Source: an uncultured Dialister sp. (GTDB lineage: Bacteria; Bacillota; Negativicutes; Veillonellales; Dialisteraceae). From it: DNA of 64,000 nt. Each line of letters opens with the position of its first letter. The first letter of the stretch is position 1. Below are positions 32,999 to 41,582 of this stretch, in pieces. The translations under genes were made by a program, and so were the position numbers. The stretch spans positions 13,897-77,896 of the forward strand of contig UQJW01000008.1 of assembly GCA_900541485.1 (NCBI GenBank), given 5' to 3'. The notes under the pieces are model-generated. The model did not search any database and was not told where the DNA came from. It saw only the letters and a program-made list of their open reading frames with translations.

Positions 32999-34115
32999 TT
33001 TTTTCCGCCGTCTGAAAGCACTTACTTATAAAGAATATCTCCAACTGATTCGTGACCGGAGCAGTGTCGTCATCGGGATTTTTTTGCCGGCTCTTCTCAT
33101 TGTTCTCGTCGGTTTCGGCTTGTCCCTCGACGTGAAACATGTGCCTGTCGCCGTCGTTATGGAAGACCGTTCCCCGGTAACCCGGGATATTCTGTCTTTT
33201 ATGGACGGCTCGGAGTATATTTCCCCTGTTTACGTGACGTCCATGAAAGACGGCGAAACGCTGATGAACGAAAGAGAAGTGAACGTCATTTTGCGGATTC
33301 CGCCTGATTTCACGCGGCAACTCCAAAAAGGAGAAGCGAAAGTGCAAATTATTTTGTGGGGCGTTGATGCGGCAACTGCCAGAGTCGCGGGAAGTTATAT
33401 CGAATCAGGAATCGCCGGCCGGGTTGCCGCCTATATGGAAAAACAGGGCGGCGTCGTACCGGCAAGCGGTTTTGTGGAAATCGTCCCCCGCCAGTGGTTT
33501 AATGATGCGAATACGAGTACCTGGTTCTTTATTCCCGGTCTTGTCGTTCTCATCATGACCCTTGTCGGCGTCTTTCTTACCACCATGGTCATGGCCAGAG
33601 AATGGGAACGGGGCACGCTGGAAGCCCTTTTCATCAGTCCCGTAAAACCTTTGGAAATACTGATTGCCAAAATCATTCCCTACTTCTGCACCGCCATGGT
33701 AGGATTCTCTCTTTGCCTCCTCGCCTCTTACTATATCTATCACGTGCCTCTCCGCGGATCTTTCCTCGTCATCCTTGCAAGCTCCGTGATTTACCTTTTT
33801 TCCGCCCTCGGCATCGGACTCACCGTTTCCACACTCATCAAAAACCAATTCGTCTCCTGCCAGGTCGCCCTTCTGGTCAGCATGCTCCCGACAATGATGC
33901 TGAGCGGTTTCATCTTCGACCTCAGGAGCGTTCCCGCTTTTATCAGCTTCATCGGTCATTTACTTCCCGCCACTTATTACATGGAACTTTTGAAATCCCT
34001 CTTTCTGGCGGGAAATGACTGGCCTCTCATCATTAAAAACACGACCATTTTATTACTCTATGCCCTCTTCTTTACGGGCCTGTCGTACAAAGTGACAAGA
34101 AAGAGATTGGAATAA
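32991..34115 (+). CDS. ybhS: ABC-2 exporter permease (YbhS-like)
   Basis: A 374-residue ABC-2 permease with one N-terminal helix, a large extracytoplasmic domain (about residues 50-175) and five C-terminal helices with the WERGTLEALFISPVKPLEILI coupling segment. The start at 32991 with an ACAGGAGGA site is preferred to the upstream codon at 32964. It forms a heterodimer with the YbhR-like protein encoded next, with a 1-bp overlap (TAATG). Confidence 0.9.
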   Translation: MRDFFRRLKALTYKEYLQLIRDRSSVVIGIFLPALLIVLVGFGLSLDVKHVPVAVVMEDRSPVTRDILSFMDGSEYISPVYVTSMKDGETLMNEREVNVILRIPPDFTRQLQKGEAKVQIILWGVDAATARVAGSYIESGIAGRVAAYMEKQGGVVPASGFVEIVPRQWFNDANTSTWFFIPGLVVLIMTLVGVFLTTMVMAREWERGTLEALFISPVKPLEILIAKIIPYFCTAMVGFSLCLLASYYIYHVPLRGSFLVILASSVIYLFSALGIGLTVSTLIKNQFVSCQVALLVSMLPTMMLSGFIFDLRSVPAFISFIGHLLPATYYMELLKSLFLAGNDWPLIIKNTTILLLYALFFTGLSYKVTRKRLE

Positions 34116-35230
34116 TGGAAGAAATACGACTCTATCTCCGGCGGATTCTTTTCATGATACAAAAAGAACTCATCGCCACCTTAAAAGACAAAAAAAGCCG
34201 CCTTGTCCTTCTCATGCCCGTCCTCGTACAGACGCTCGCTTTCGGCTATGTCGCCACCTATAATCTGGACAAAGTGGAATATGCCGTGCTCGACCAAAAC
34301 CGCAGCCGTTACTCGGCGGAACTTCTTTCCAAAATTGACGGCAGTCCCGTATTTACAAGAGCCGCCACACTGGAAACGACACAAGGCATGGCAACGTGGA
34401 TAGACAGCGGAAAAGTCTCGGCCGTTCTCGTCATACCGCCCGACTTCGACCGCCGTATCCTTTCCGGCTCGGCCGCACCGGTCCAAGTCATCACCGACGG
34501 TAGAAATACGATGATTTCGGGACTTGTCACCGCTTATATTTCAAAAATCGCCGCCACATATAATTACGAACTTCACGGCGGAAAACAAAGTATTTCCATC
34601 GAAACCGTCGCCTGGTACAATCCGAATCTGGACAGCCGTTGGGGATTTCTCGCCTCTCTCATACCCATGGTGAGCCTGACCCAGGTCCTCGCTCTGGCAG
34701 GCCTTTCCGTCGCAAGAGAACGGGAACAGGGTACTTTCGACCAACTCATGGTCACGCCACTCACACCGTCCCAGATTTTCATCGGCAAAACCGTACCGCC
34801 CGTTCTGATCGGCCTCGCCCAGTCCATGATTGTTCTTTCCATTTCCGTCTGGTGGTTCGGTGTCGCCCTGGCAGGCTCGATTTTCACCCTCATTCTTACG
34901 ATGCTTTTCTTCCTCATGAGCATCGTCGGTATCGGACTTGCCACATCTGCCGTTTCAAGAGATATGCAGCAGGTCATGGTCTATAACTTTTTTGCCATTA
35001 TGCCGATGATTCTTTTATCCGGCATGGTCACGCCGATAAAAAACATGCCCCCTGCCCTTCAGGTCTTCACTTACATCAACCCCATGCGCTTTGCCATCGA
35101 TTCGGTCCGCCGGATTTATCTGGAAGGCGCAGGCCTCAGTCTCATATCCCACAACTATATCCCCCTCCTCCTCATTGCCGCCGTCGCCATGCCTCTCGCG
35201 GCGTGGATGTTCAGACACAAACTCGTCTGA
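34115..35230 (+). CDS. ybhR: ABC-2 exporter permease (YbhR-like)
   Basis: A 371-residue paralogue of the preceding permease with the same topology and the EREQGTFDQLMVTPLTPSQI coupling motif. Homologous systems export cationic drugs or dyes; the actual substrate here is unknown. Translationally coupled to ybhS. Confidence 0.9.
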   Translation: MEEIRLYLRRILFMIQKELIATLKDKKSRLVLLMPVLVQTLAFGYVATYNLDKVEYAVLDQNRSRYSAELLSKIDGSPVFTRAATLETTQGMATWIDSGKVSAVLVIPPDFDRRILSGSAAPVQVITDGRNTMISGLVTAYISKIAATYNYELHGGKQSISIETVAWYNPNLDSRWGFLASLIPMVSLTQVLALAGLSVAREREQGTFDQLMVTPLTPSQIFIGKTVPPVLIGLAQSMIVLSISVWWFGVALAGSIFTLILTMLFFLMSIVGIGLATSAVSRDMQQVMVYNFFAIMPMILLSGMVTPIKNMPPALQVFTYINPMRFAIDSVRRIYLEGAGLSLISHNYIPLLLIAAVAMPLAAWMFRHKLV

Positions 35231-35291
35231 ACAGAGGAACAGAATCTGTAAATTATAAAAATAAAGATATTCACCGGACAAGGAGAGTTTT

Positions 35292-35927
35292 ATGAAATTC
35301 AGACAAAGAATCCGTAGTGACGGAGAAGAAACGAAAAAGAAAATCATCACCTGTGCAGGCCGCCTTATGGCTGAAAAAGGCTTTGCCGCCGTGACAAGCA
35401 AAGAAATCTGCGAAAGTACAGGTGTAAATACTGCCGCCGTGAACTATCACTTCGGCAGCCGTGACGGACTTCACCTTGCCGTTCTTTCTTACGTGCAGAA
35501 CTATATCATTTCCCTGGAAACACTGCGCAACCTTTATGAAGCCCCGTATACGGCGGAAAGAAAAATAGAAATCATCGTAGACTTTCTGGTCGACACCGCT
35601 TTCCACAAAAAAGACTGGCCCGTCACCGTTTGGATGCGGGAAATGATGAACCCGTCGAACATGTTGCGCCAAGTTTTACGTGAAACGGGACTTCCCAAAT
35701 TTTCCATCATAACCCACCTCTTTGCCGAATATACGGGATACGCCATGGACGACCCCATGCTTTACAGCATCATGCTCACCCTCATGTCTCCCTTCGCTCT
35801 GGCACTCCTCGGAAGTTACCACGGCCTGCAAAAAGAATCGCCCCTGCAAATCCCGGGAGAAGTCATGGCGGAAAACCTGAAAAAATTAACCCTTGCCCAT
35901 CTGCAACATCTGAAAAACATCGGATAA
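35292..35927 (+). CDS. TetR-family regulator (CecR/YbiH-like)
   Basis: A 211-residue repressor with an N-terminal TetR HTH (KKIITCAGRLMAEKGF...VTSKEICESTGVNTAAVNYHF) and a CecR-like C-terminal domain with a WMREMMNPS segment. In enterobacteria the homologue controls ybhGFSR; here it is the last-but-one gene of the same operon, so autoregulation through the palindrome at 30025-30040 is likely. AAGGAGAG ribosome site. Confidence 0.88.
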   Translation: MKFRQRIRSDGEETKKKIITCAGRLMAEKGFAAVTSKEICESTGVNTAAVNYHFGSRDGLHLAVLSYVQNYIISLETLRNLYEAPYTAERKIEIIVDFLVDTAFHKKDWPVTVWMREMMNPSNMLRQVLRETGLPKFSIITHLFAEYTGYAMDDPMLYSIMLTLMSPFALALLGSYHGLQKESPLQIPGEVMAENLKKLTLAHLQHLKNIG

Positions 35928-35958
35928 GAACATGTCACAAAAAAGTAAGGAGAACCCT

Positions 35959-36345
35959 ATGGAAGAAAAAAATATGTACCGCTGTCCCATCCGCTACTAC
36001 AGCATCGTCACCGTACCGAAAGACTTCATTTCCCAAGAGACCGTCATCCCGCCCGGGAAAGCGGAAATGACGGAAGAAGAAAAAGAAAACACATTCCGTG
36101 ATATCGAAAACAGGGAGAAAGAAAAATCAACCTACGCCACCGTCGTAAACAGCCTCACTCCGTATGCGTTCGTACTCATCGAAACGGAAACGGGCGCTCC
36201 CTACTGGCAATACCTTGATTTGGCGGGATCACTCCAAAGAATCCGCTTCACCGACGAGCCGTCCTATGCGGAGGCCGAAAAAGTCATCTATCCCAGCGGC
36301 GCCTACATGTACCGCCTGGACTGTATTTATCTGCAAAGAAAATAA
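35959..36345 (+). CDS. Hypothetical protein downstream of the exporter operon
   Basis: A 128-residue soluble protein (MEEKNMYRCPIRYYSIVTVPKD...), unrecognised. The start at 35959 is chosen over 35932 because GTAAGGAG precedes it. It contains a charged helix (about residues 38-60) and a beta-rich C-terminal half. It lies 31 bp past the TetR stop, probably co-transcribed, and ends at a bidirectional terminator. Confidence 0.6.
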   Translation: MEEKNMYRCPIRYYSIVTVPKDFISQETVIPPGKAEMTEEEKENTFRDIENREKEKSTYATVVNSLTPYAFVLIETETGAPYWQYLDLAGSLQRIRFTDEPSYAEAEKVIYPSGAYMYRLDCIYLQRK

Positions 36346-36350
36346 AAAAT

Positions 36351-36378
36351 AAAAGCACCCTGTCAGGAGTGCTTTTTT
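36351..36378. terminator. Bidirectional terminator
   Basis: AAAAGCACCCTGTCAGGAGTGCTTTT with flanking A and T tracts, between convergent genes. Confidence 0.82.
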
Positions 36379-36389
36379 ATTGCAGAAAA

Positions 36390-37262
36390 TCATGTGTCTG
36401 ATAAAAGCGTGAGCAAAATATCCACATTTTCCGTATCATATTCGATTTGTTCCGACCAGCGCCGGATATTTTCGGAGAAATCACCGCAAAGGGCCGATTC
36501 CATAAGAATGAAATCCGTACTTTCCCGGGCGTAGCGGATCAGAATTTCCGGTCCGTACATTTCCGTTTTTTCCAAACTGCGGTACAGAATATATTCATAC
36601 AGCCTCTGCAAGTGGGAAACGGGAACGGTTTCCTTATATGTTTCCGTCAATGCCGCTCCGCGGGATATCTCTTTTTCCAAAAAGGAAAGCCGCTTTGTCC
36701 ACGCCTCGTCAATAGGCTCCGTACGCTCCAGACGGGAAAGCAAGCTTTTGTAATACGACATGTCCGTGCAAGGCGTAAAACGAAGTGACTCCTCCGTCAT
36801 TTCCGTTCCCAGCGCATGAAAAATCTGCGGAAGCGTCCACGATTTCCCCGTTTCCTCTATGAAATACAGAGGCCCCGTATCCGCCAAAAGAAGCTCCACA
36901 CTTTTTTCGCAGGCAAGACCGACCCCGGCGAGTTCGAAATCTCCTGCATAAACGAAAAAGCGGGGGTGCATGGTGCAAATATCGCAAAGATAATCTTCCC
37001 CTTTTTCAAGAATAATACGGCAAAGACCGTCTTCCCGGAAAAAAGGACAACCGCCGTCTTTTTTCATACGAAACGAAAACGTCCCGTCCTTGCAAACCAT
37101 GGAACGGCGCAGCTCGTCCCCCAAAGGCCCGTCTATTGTCCTGTATATATCCGCCGTCACATCGTCAATATCAATATCCCAGTCTGACACACAGCAGGAA
37201 TGGCGGCAATCGCCGGCCTTACAACGGAAACGGCGGTAGAAATAAGGATACAGAGTCGTCAT
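36390..37262 (-). CDS. Flagellin lysine-N-methylase family protein (FliB-like)
   Basis: A 290-residue Cys-rich protein. The N-terminal cluster (FRCKAGDCRHSCC), CPFF..DGLCRI and CDICTMHPR are the hallmarks of the FliB / YkgJ-type family, where the Cys residues probably hold an Fe-S cluster. FliB methylates flagellin lysines in flagellated bacteria, but no flagellar genes are in the window and the presumed host group includes non-motile genera, so the substrate may differ. It overlaps the LMW phosphatase stop codon by 4 bp, so the two are co-translated. Confidence 0.82.
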   Translation of the reverse strand: MTTLYPYFYRRFRCKAGDCRHSCCVSDWDIDIDDVTADIYRTIDGPLGDELRRSMVCKDGTFSFRMKKDGGCPFFREDGLCRIILEKGEDYLCDICTMHPRFFVYAGDFELAGVGLACEKSVELLLADTGPLYFIEETGKSWTLPQIFHALGTEMTEESLRFTPCTDMSYYKSLLSRLERTEPIDEAWTKRLSFLEKEISRGAALTETYKETVPVSHLQRLYEYILYRSLEKTEMYGPEILIRYARESTDFILMESALCGDFSENIRRWSEQIEYDTENVDILLTLLSDT

Positions 37263-37717
37263 TTCTCATGTACCAACCGTGAAAACAAAGCGGTGCAGCC
37301 TTTCTTTATGTCCCGGTAAGCCGTTTCATAATCACCGGTATACCAGGGATCGGCGACACCCCTGTTTTCCCCGCACCACGAAAGAAGAAGCGACACTTTT
37401 TTCTCCCTGTCATTTCCCGTATACCGCATCAAATCCCTTTCATTTGCCTCGTCCATAGCGATGATATAATCATTATTCTCATAATCGGCCGCCGTAAAAA
37501 GACGGGCCGCCCGGGGCGTGAAAGAAATATGCCTGGCAAGAAGCAATTTTTTCACCGGCGGATACATATCATTTCCCAGCTCATCGGTATGAGCAGCCGC
37601 ACTGGAAACAGAGAAATCATCTTCCCTGCCTGCCTTTGCGATAATATCTTTCATCACAAATTCCGCCATAGGGGAGCGGCAAATATTTCCGTGACAAACA
37701 AATAAAATTTTTATCAT
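37259..37717 (-). CDS. Low-molecular-weight protein tyrosine phosphatase
   Basis: A 152-residue LMW-PTP with an intact P-loop CHGNICRS (nucleophile Cys8, Arg14) and the general-acid loop VADPWYTGDY. Such enzymes dephosphorylate tyrosine, or arginine in some Firmicutes. First gene of a two-gene unit with the FliB-like protein. Contrast with the inactive paralogue at 49641-50117. Confidence 0.93.
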   Translation of the reverse strand: MIKILFVCHGNICRSPMAEFVMKDIIAKAGREDDFSVSSAAAHTDELGNDMYPPVKKLLLARHISFTPRAARLFTAADYENNDYIIAMDEANERDLMRYTGNDREKKVSLLLSWCGENRGVADPWYTGDYETAYRDIKKGCTALFSRLVHEK

Positions 37718-37794
37718 AAATCCTCCGGGACAGCAAAAATAAAAACGGACATTCTTTACTTTTACTATATCACAGAGAAACCGTTTTTCGTTCC

Positions 37795-38395
37795 CGCCTT
37801 TGCGTTTCTACTCATACTTGCCCCTTCCGTCAGCTCCGCTGACACCTTAGCCAAGGCAAAGCGTCTCACACACTTTTACAGCGTCGCTCCGCTCCTCGAA
37901 AAGCGGTTCGCTTGCTTCCCGTCATCCGGGGACGGCTTGCGATTTGCATTCTTTCCTTTTTACACAACAGTAAAAAATTCTTTGGAAACGCAATTCACCC
38001 TTGCCGTCATTCTTGAGCAGTGGATAGAATCGGAATGATGACAGGAGAAAAAACATCATGTGACTCTTAGCGAAGAATCCGGCATAGGATATCGTTAAAA
38101 GCGTATATAAAATAATAAAACTATGAATTTTTTCTTCCTTAGCGTCAGCTGTCCCCGACTTCGGGGAAAGTACCGAGCAAAGCGAGGCGAAAGGGGCGAG
38201 CTTGCGTACACAGGTGAGAATATTTAAATCTTGCAACCGCTGCCCAGATTCTTACCGCCCCCGTTGGTCGGGTATGGCGTTTCACTCATTTTTACAGCGT
38301 CGCTTTGCTCCTCGAAAAATGGTTCACTTGCCATCACTTCGTTCAAGAATGACAGGCAGATATTTAATACCGCTCTGTAAGAAACCGCTTTTTCT
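37795..38395. repeat. Intergenic mosaic repeat block 7 (A/E-B-A'-B'/E)
   Basis: Module A at about 37805-37940 is split by an inserted E-type element (about 37850-37915). B follows at 37985-38105, inverted A at 38130-38218, and inverted B with its own E at 38225-38385. No genes in 37718-38487. Confidence 0.77.
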
Positions 38396-38411
38396 TTTCT
38401 GAAAGCAATAT

Positions 38412-38445
38412 AAAAACCCTACGGAGTACATTCCGCGGGGTTTTA
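38412..38445. terminator. Terminator after the HicB-like gene
   Basis: AAAAACCC ... GGGGTTTT stem with an inner CGG/CCG pair, 43 bp downstream of the HicB-like stop. Confidence 0.7.
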
Positions 38446-38487
38446 TATTTTATGGATACGCTTTGACCGTTTTATATTTTCGGTTCT

Positions 38488-38781
38488 TTACTCCATGCTT
38501 TTTATCATTGCTTTTCTATATTCAGCCGTATCTGCATGAACCATAGCAATAAAATCATTTTTGTTTTTTATGCTTATTGTCCCGGGAGATGACGGCTCCG
38601 GAATTTTTTCATTTCTTTCTTCTTTTTCCCACAACATTAGATTTAATGCGTCTGTTGCCATTTCTAACGCTTCAGAACGCGTTTCTCCCTGACTGTAACA
38701 ACCGCTGATATCAGGAAAAGATACAGAAAAACCGCCTTTCTTTTCGTGACAAAATAAAGCAGGATACGTATATTTCATCAT
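38488..38781 (-). CDS. HicB-like antitoxin-type protein, orphan
   Basis: A 97-residue protein with the HicB N-terminal fold (YPALFCHEKKGGFSVSFPDISGCYSQGETRSEALEMATDALNLML). HicB normally neutralises the RNase HicA and carries a C-terminal DNA-binding segment. No HicA-like gene lies on either side, and the C-terminus (AMVHADTAEYRKAMIKS) is short, so it is either an orphan or uses an unrecognised partner. Start at 38781 (or 38778). Confidence 0.78.
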   Translation of the reverse strand: MMKYTYPALFCHEKKGGFSVSFPDISGCYSQGETRSEALEMATDALNLMLWEKEERNEKIPEPSSPGTISIKNKNDFIAMVHADTAEYRKAMIKSME

Positions 38782-38800
38782 CAAACCCAACCTTTCTCTT

Positions 38801-38905
38801 TTATAATTCATTTTCGATGTATGCAAGCATTTCCGGACAAGCGGGAACTACTTTTTACAGTTCTGACATCAAATCTCTTTCAAGTCTTGCAATATTTCCT
38901 GTCAT
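38801..38905 (-). pseudogene. Short reading frame interrupted by one in-frame TAA
   Basis: ATG at 38905 with an AAGGAA site opens MTGNIARLERDLMSEL, then TAA, then the same frame continues VVPACPEMLAYIENEL to a second TAA at 38801. Removing one stop would give a 34-residue peptide between the 90-aa gene and the HicB-like gene. It could be a decayed small gene or chance. Confidence 0.25.
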
Positions 38906-38935
38906 TTCCTTATTTCCCGACAGGGTTTGTAATAT

Positions 38936-39208
38936 TTATTGCTCTCGTAATTGCTGTAATAACTTATTTATGAGCTTAAATTGTCCGATGGCTTCCTGTA
39001 CTTCTTCTATTGTTTTCATACCCATCAGGTTGTGCAATGTTTCTTTTGTTTTGTCAAAAAGAATGACCATAGGCGTATTTTTTTCTTTTTCATCGTCCGG
39101 ATCAATATGATGAGATTCAAAATAATTCAAAAAATCTGCAATTAATCCGAAGTAAGCTTCAAACATAATTTCTTTTTTTAATGCCCGGTCATAATTTGAG
39201 TTTTCCAT
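38936..39208 (-). CDS. Hypothetical helical protein (90 aa)
   Basis: A 90-residue soluble, largely alpha-helical protein (MENSNYDRALKKEIMFEAYF...) ending in a coiled-coil-like LINKLLQQLREQ. Unrecognised. It has an AAGG ribosome site and lies 43 bp downstream of the RelB-like gene on the same strand, so it may be its partner, although it shows no RelE/ParE signature. Confidence 0.5.
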   Translation of the reverse strand: MENSNYDRALKKEIMFEAYFGLIADFLNYFESHHIDPDDEKEKNTPMVILFDKTKETLHNLMGMKTIEEVQEAIGQFKLINKLLQQLREQ

Positions 39209-39251
39209 AATTTACCTTCTTTTTTATTTCTTCTCCTCCGGTTGCGTTATT

Positions 39252-39476
39252 TTATTTTCTCTCTAATTCTTCCCACAGTTTTTCAATAGGTTCGCTTTTT
39301 TTATTATCTTTCAGATAGTCTTCGTAGGCTTCATTGGCCACTTTCACATCATATTCATCTTCAATGCGTTCCATAACAATGTTTCTTATGAATTCGGATA
39401 CCGTGATTCCTTTCATTTCGGCACATTTTTTTAAAAATGTTTCATCTGCTTCACTCAATTCTAAAGATATCGTCAT
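39252..39476 (-). CDS. RelB/CopG-type antitoxin-like protein (DUF6290-like)
   Basis: A 74-residue protein with a ribbon-helix-helix N-terminus (MTISLELSEADETFLKKCAE...ITVSEFIRNIVMERIEDEYD) and an acidic C-terminal tail (LKDNKKSEPIEKLWEELERK), the usual layout of RelB/DUF6290 antitoxins. No recognisable RelE toxin follows. AGGAG lies 8 bp upstream of the ATG. Confidence 0.8.
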   Translation of the reverse strand: MTISLELSEADETFLKKCAEMKGITVSEFIRNIVMERIEDEYDVKVANEAYEDYLKDNKKSEPIEKLWEELERK

Positions 39477-39574
39477 GATAAATTCTCCTCTCTTATATCA
39501 TATACCGTATTCCGCTTTTGTTTTTGTGTCAATTTCTGTAAATAACCCTTATCCGAAAATGGTATCTGCACTTT

Positions 39575-39985
39575 TTATTTCGGCTCATTTTCTTCTTCGT
39601 TTGTTTCCGCAAAAGAAAGACGGAAAGACAGGTCATCGGTCCATTTTTTCATCTCTTCCCGTACCATGTAGGGCGGTGTCGTTTCAGTGCCGCCCACCGT
39701 ATTCGGCAGGGTCTTGAAGTGTCCGCCCCGGCCGTCGATACGGGTGAGGAGAATTCTGTTGATTTCTTTGACTTCCTCAAGAGTGATATTTTCTTTTTCG
39801 TGTGCCCGCAGGTACATCATGAGTTCTTTGTAATTGACGACTTCATTCACTTCGGTGCGTTCCGTTACCGGTGTATCTCCTGTAAGAAGACGCTCCGTTT
39901 CTTCTTCTGTCAGTGTATTTCCCTCGATGGCGGTGCTGTGGTGTGCCATTCTCACCATGACGGATTGCCGGTAGGCTTTATTCAT
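39575..39985 (-). CDS. Truncated Fic-family protein (lacks catalytic core)
   Basis: A 136-residue protein matching the N-terminal half of Fic AMP-transferases: the inhibitory helix motif STAIEGNTL (S/TxxxEG/N, about residues 17-25), a LTEEETERLL helix and the later RIDGRGGHFKTLPNTVGGTE..PPYMV strand-loop. It ends before the catalytic HPFxxGNGR motif, and no continuation is visible in the next 100 bp in any minus-strand frame. It is either a decayed toxin or a stand-alone regulator. Lies 35 bp after the M48 protease gene. Confidence 0.78.
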   Translation of the reverse strand: MNKAYRQSVMVRMAHHSTAIEGNTLTEEETERLLTGDTPVTERTEVNEVVNYKELMMYLRAHEKENITLEEVKEINRILLTRIDGRGGHFKTLPNTVGGTETTPPYMVREEMKKWTDDLSFRLSFAETNEEENEPK

Positions 39986-40019
39986 AATGCTTCCTTTATC
40001 CTTCCTCTTACCCGCTTCG

Positions 40020-40943
40020 TCATTCTTCTTCGGGCAGGTAATTTTTCCCTGTCTGTTTCATAATACTTTTGATTCTGCTCTTTGTCCGCGGGTGATCCAG
40101 CGAAAGAACGGACCACCACGGAGCATCGCCATAAAACTTGTACAGCCTGTACAGTCCCTGTGCCATTTCTTCTCCGAGTCCTACCTTGACGGCATAGGCA
40201 TCGGCTTTGTATTCCACATGGCGGTTAAAAAACAGGTGAATCACTCGTGTCGGTAAGTAAATCAAAAAGGAATAGGCGGTCACGAAGAGGCTGATCAGTA
40301 AAGCAAATGCAAAGGTAACCAGTCCCAAAAGGGGAATGAATCGGAACAGATTCAAGATATACACGCAGGCTACTAATATTTTCAGGAAAAACAGGCTGAG
40401 CATCGTGATTCCCCGGGTTATATTCATGAAAATAACATCTTTATTTCTGTGATGTCCCATTTCATGAGCGATGATTCCCGCTATTTCATTGACGGGAAAG
40501 GCGGAGAGCAAACCGCTTGTGACGGTGATGTCTTTTACTCCCGATGCCAACGCATTCATTTCCGGTGTCCTTTGCACGAAATATCTATATTTCCCGGGAT
40601 CCACCTTTGTTTTTTCCTTGATATACCGGAAAACTTCCTCCAGTTTTTCCTGTTCTTCCGCCACCGGTCTTTCCTGTCCCAAAGAAATTCTTTGCAACCG
40701 CCGTGTGACGGGGAAATAAGGAAATACAAAGCTCCAAAGGATACAAACTAAAAAAATCAGGGACGCCAGTTCTGCCGTGAAAACCGTGTCCTGATTCGCC
40801 GGTATATGAAAATAGGGAAGTACGGCTGTCCAAAAAGCATCCATCCGCGGAACGGGGTACAGTTCTCTCCCTATAGCAAATACAGGGAGAATCAGCACCA
40901 TATTGACTATAAAATTCAGAATGCATTGAAGAAGAATCCACAT
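40020..40943 (-). CDS. M48-family membrane zinc metallopeptidase
   Basis: A 307-residue protein with the HExxH zinc motif HEMGHHRNKD (about residue 165), a third-ligand Glu within HVEYKADAYA, and several membrane helices (N-terminal pair, and a pair near residues 185-240). Related to HtpX/Ste24 proteases that degrade membrane proteins. The start at 40943 is preferred over 40976 for the GGAG site 8 bp upstream. Confidence 0.88.
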   Translation of the reverse strand: MWILLQCILNFIVNMVLILPVFAIGRELYPVPRMDAFWTAVLPYFHIPANQDTVFTAELASLIFLVCILWSFVFPYFPVTRRLQRISLGQERPVAEEQEKLEEVFRYIKEKTKVDPGKYRYFVQRTPEMNALASGVKDITVTSGLLSAFPVNEIAGIIAHEMGHHRNKDVIFMNITRGITMLSLFFLKILVACVYILNLFRFIPLLGLVTFAFALLISLFVTAYSFLIYLPTRVIHLFFNRHVEYKADAYAVKVGLGEEMAQGLYRLYKFYGDAPWWSVLSLDHPRTKSRIKSIMKQTGKNYLPEEE

Positions 40944-41039
40944 TTGACGTTCTCCACGTATACAAATCAACCGCAATCATACAATTGGCAGGTATTTCGG
41001 TCGTTCATCAGTTCATAAATTTTATTGTAGCACAGAAAA

Positions 41040-41540
41040 AATCTTACGTTTCTGCTCATACTTGCCCCTTTCGTCAACCTATCGGTTGACACTTTCCCCG
41101 ACAAGCGGGGACAGCTTTCGATTTGTATTCTTTTCTTTTTACACAACAGTAAAAAATTCTTTGGAAACGCAATTCACCCCTGCCGTCATTCTTGAGCGGT
41201 GTATAGAACCGGAATGATAACAGGAGAAAAAACATCATGTGACTCTTAGCGAAGAATCCGGCAAGGGATACACATAAATGCGTATACAAATATAAAACTA
41301 TGAATTCTTTCTCTTTAGTGTCAGCTGCCCCCGCTTACGGGGGAAGTGCCGAGCCTTGCGAGGCGATAGGGGCAAGCTTGCGTACACAGGCAAGAATATT
41401 TACTTCTTGCAACCTCTGCCCGGATTCTTACCGCTCCCGTTGGTCGGGTATGGCGTCTCACACACTTTTACAGCGTCGCTCCGCCCCTCGAAAAGTGGTT
41501 CGCTTGCTTCCCGACAAGCGGGAACAGCTTTTTTTGCATG
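41040..41540. repeat. Intergenic mosaic repeat block 8 (A-B-A'-B'/E)
   Basis: Module A at about 41047-41115 (GTCAACCTATCGGTTGAC), B at 41160-41280, inverted A at 41315-41395, and inverted B with nested E plus an A-like 3' half at 41400-41535. A textbook full unit. Confidence 0.78.
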
Positions 41541-41582
41541 CGTCATTTTGATATTTTTTAAACCGGCGGTTCTTATTTTCTA

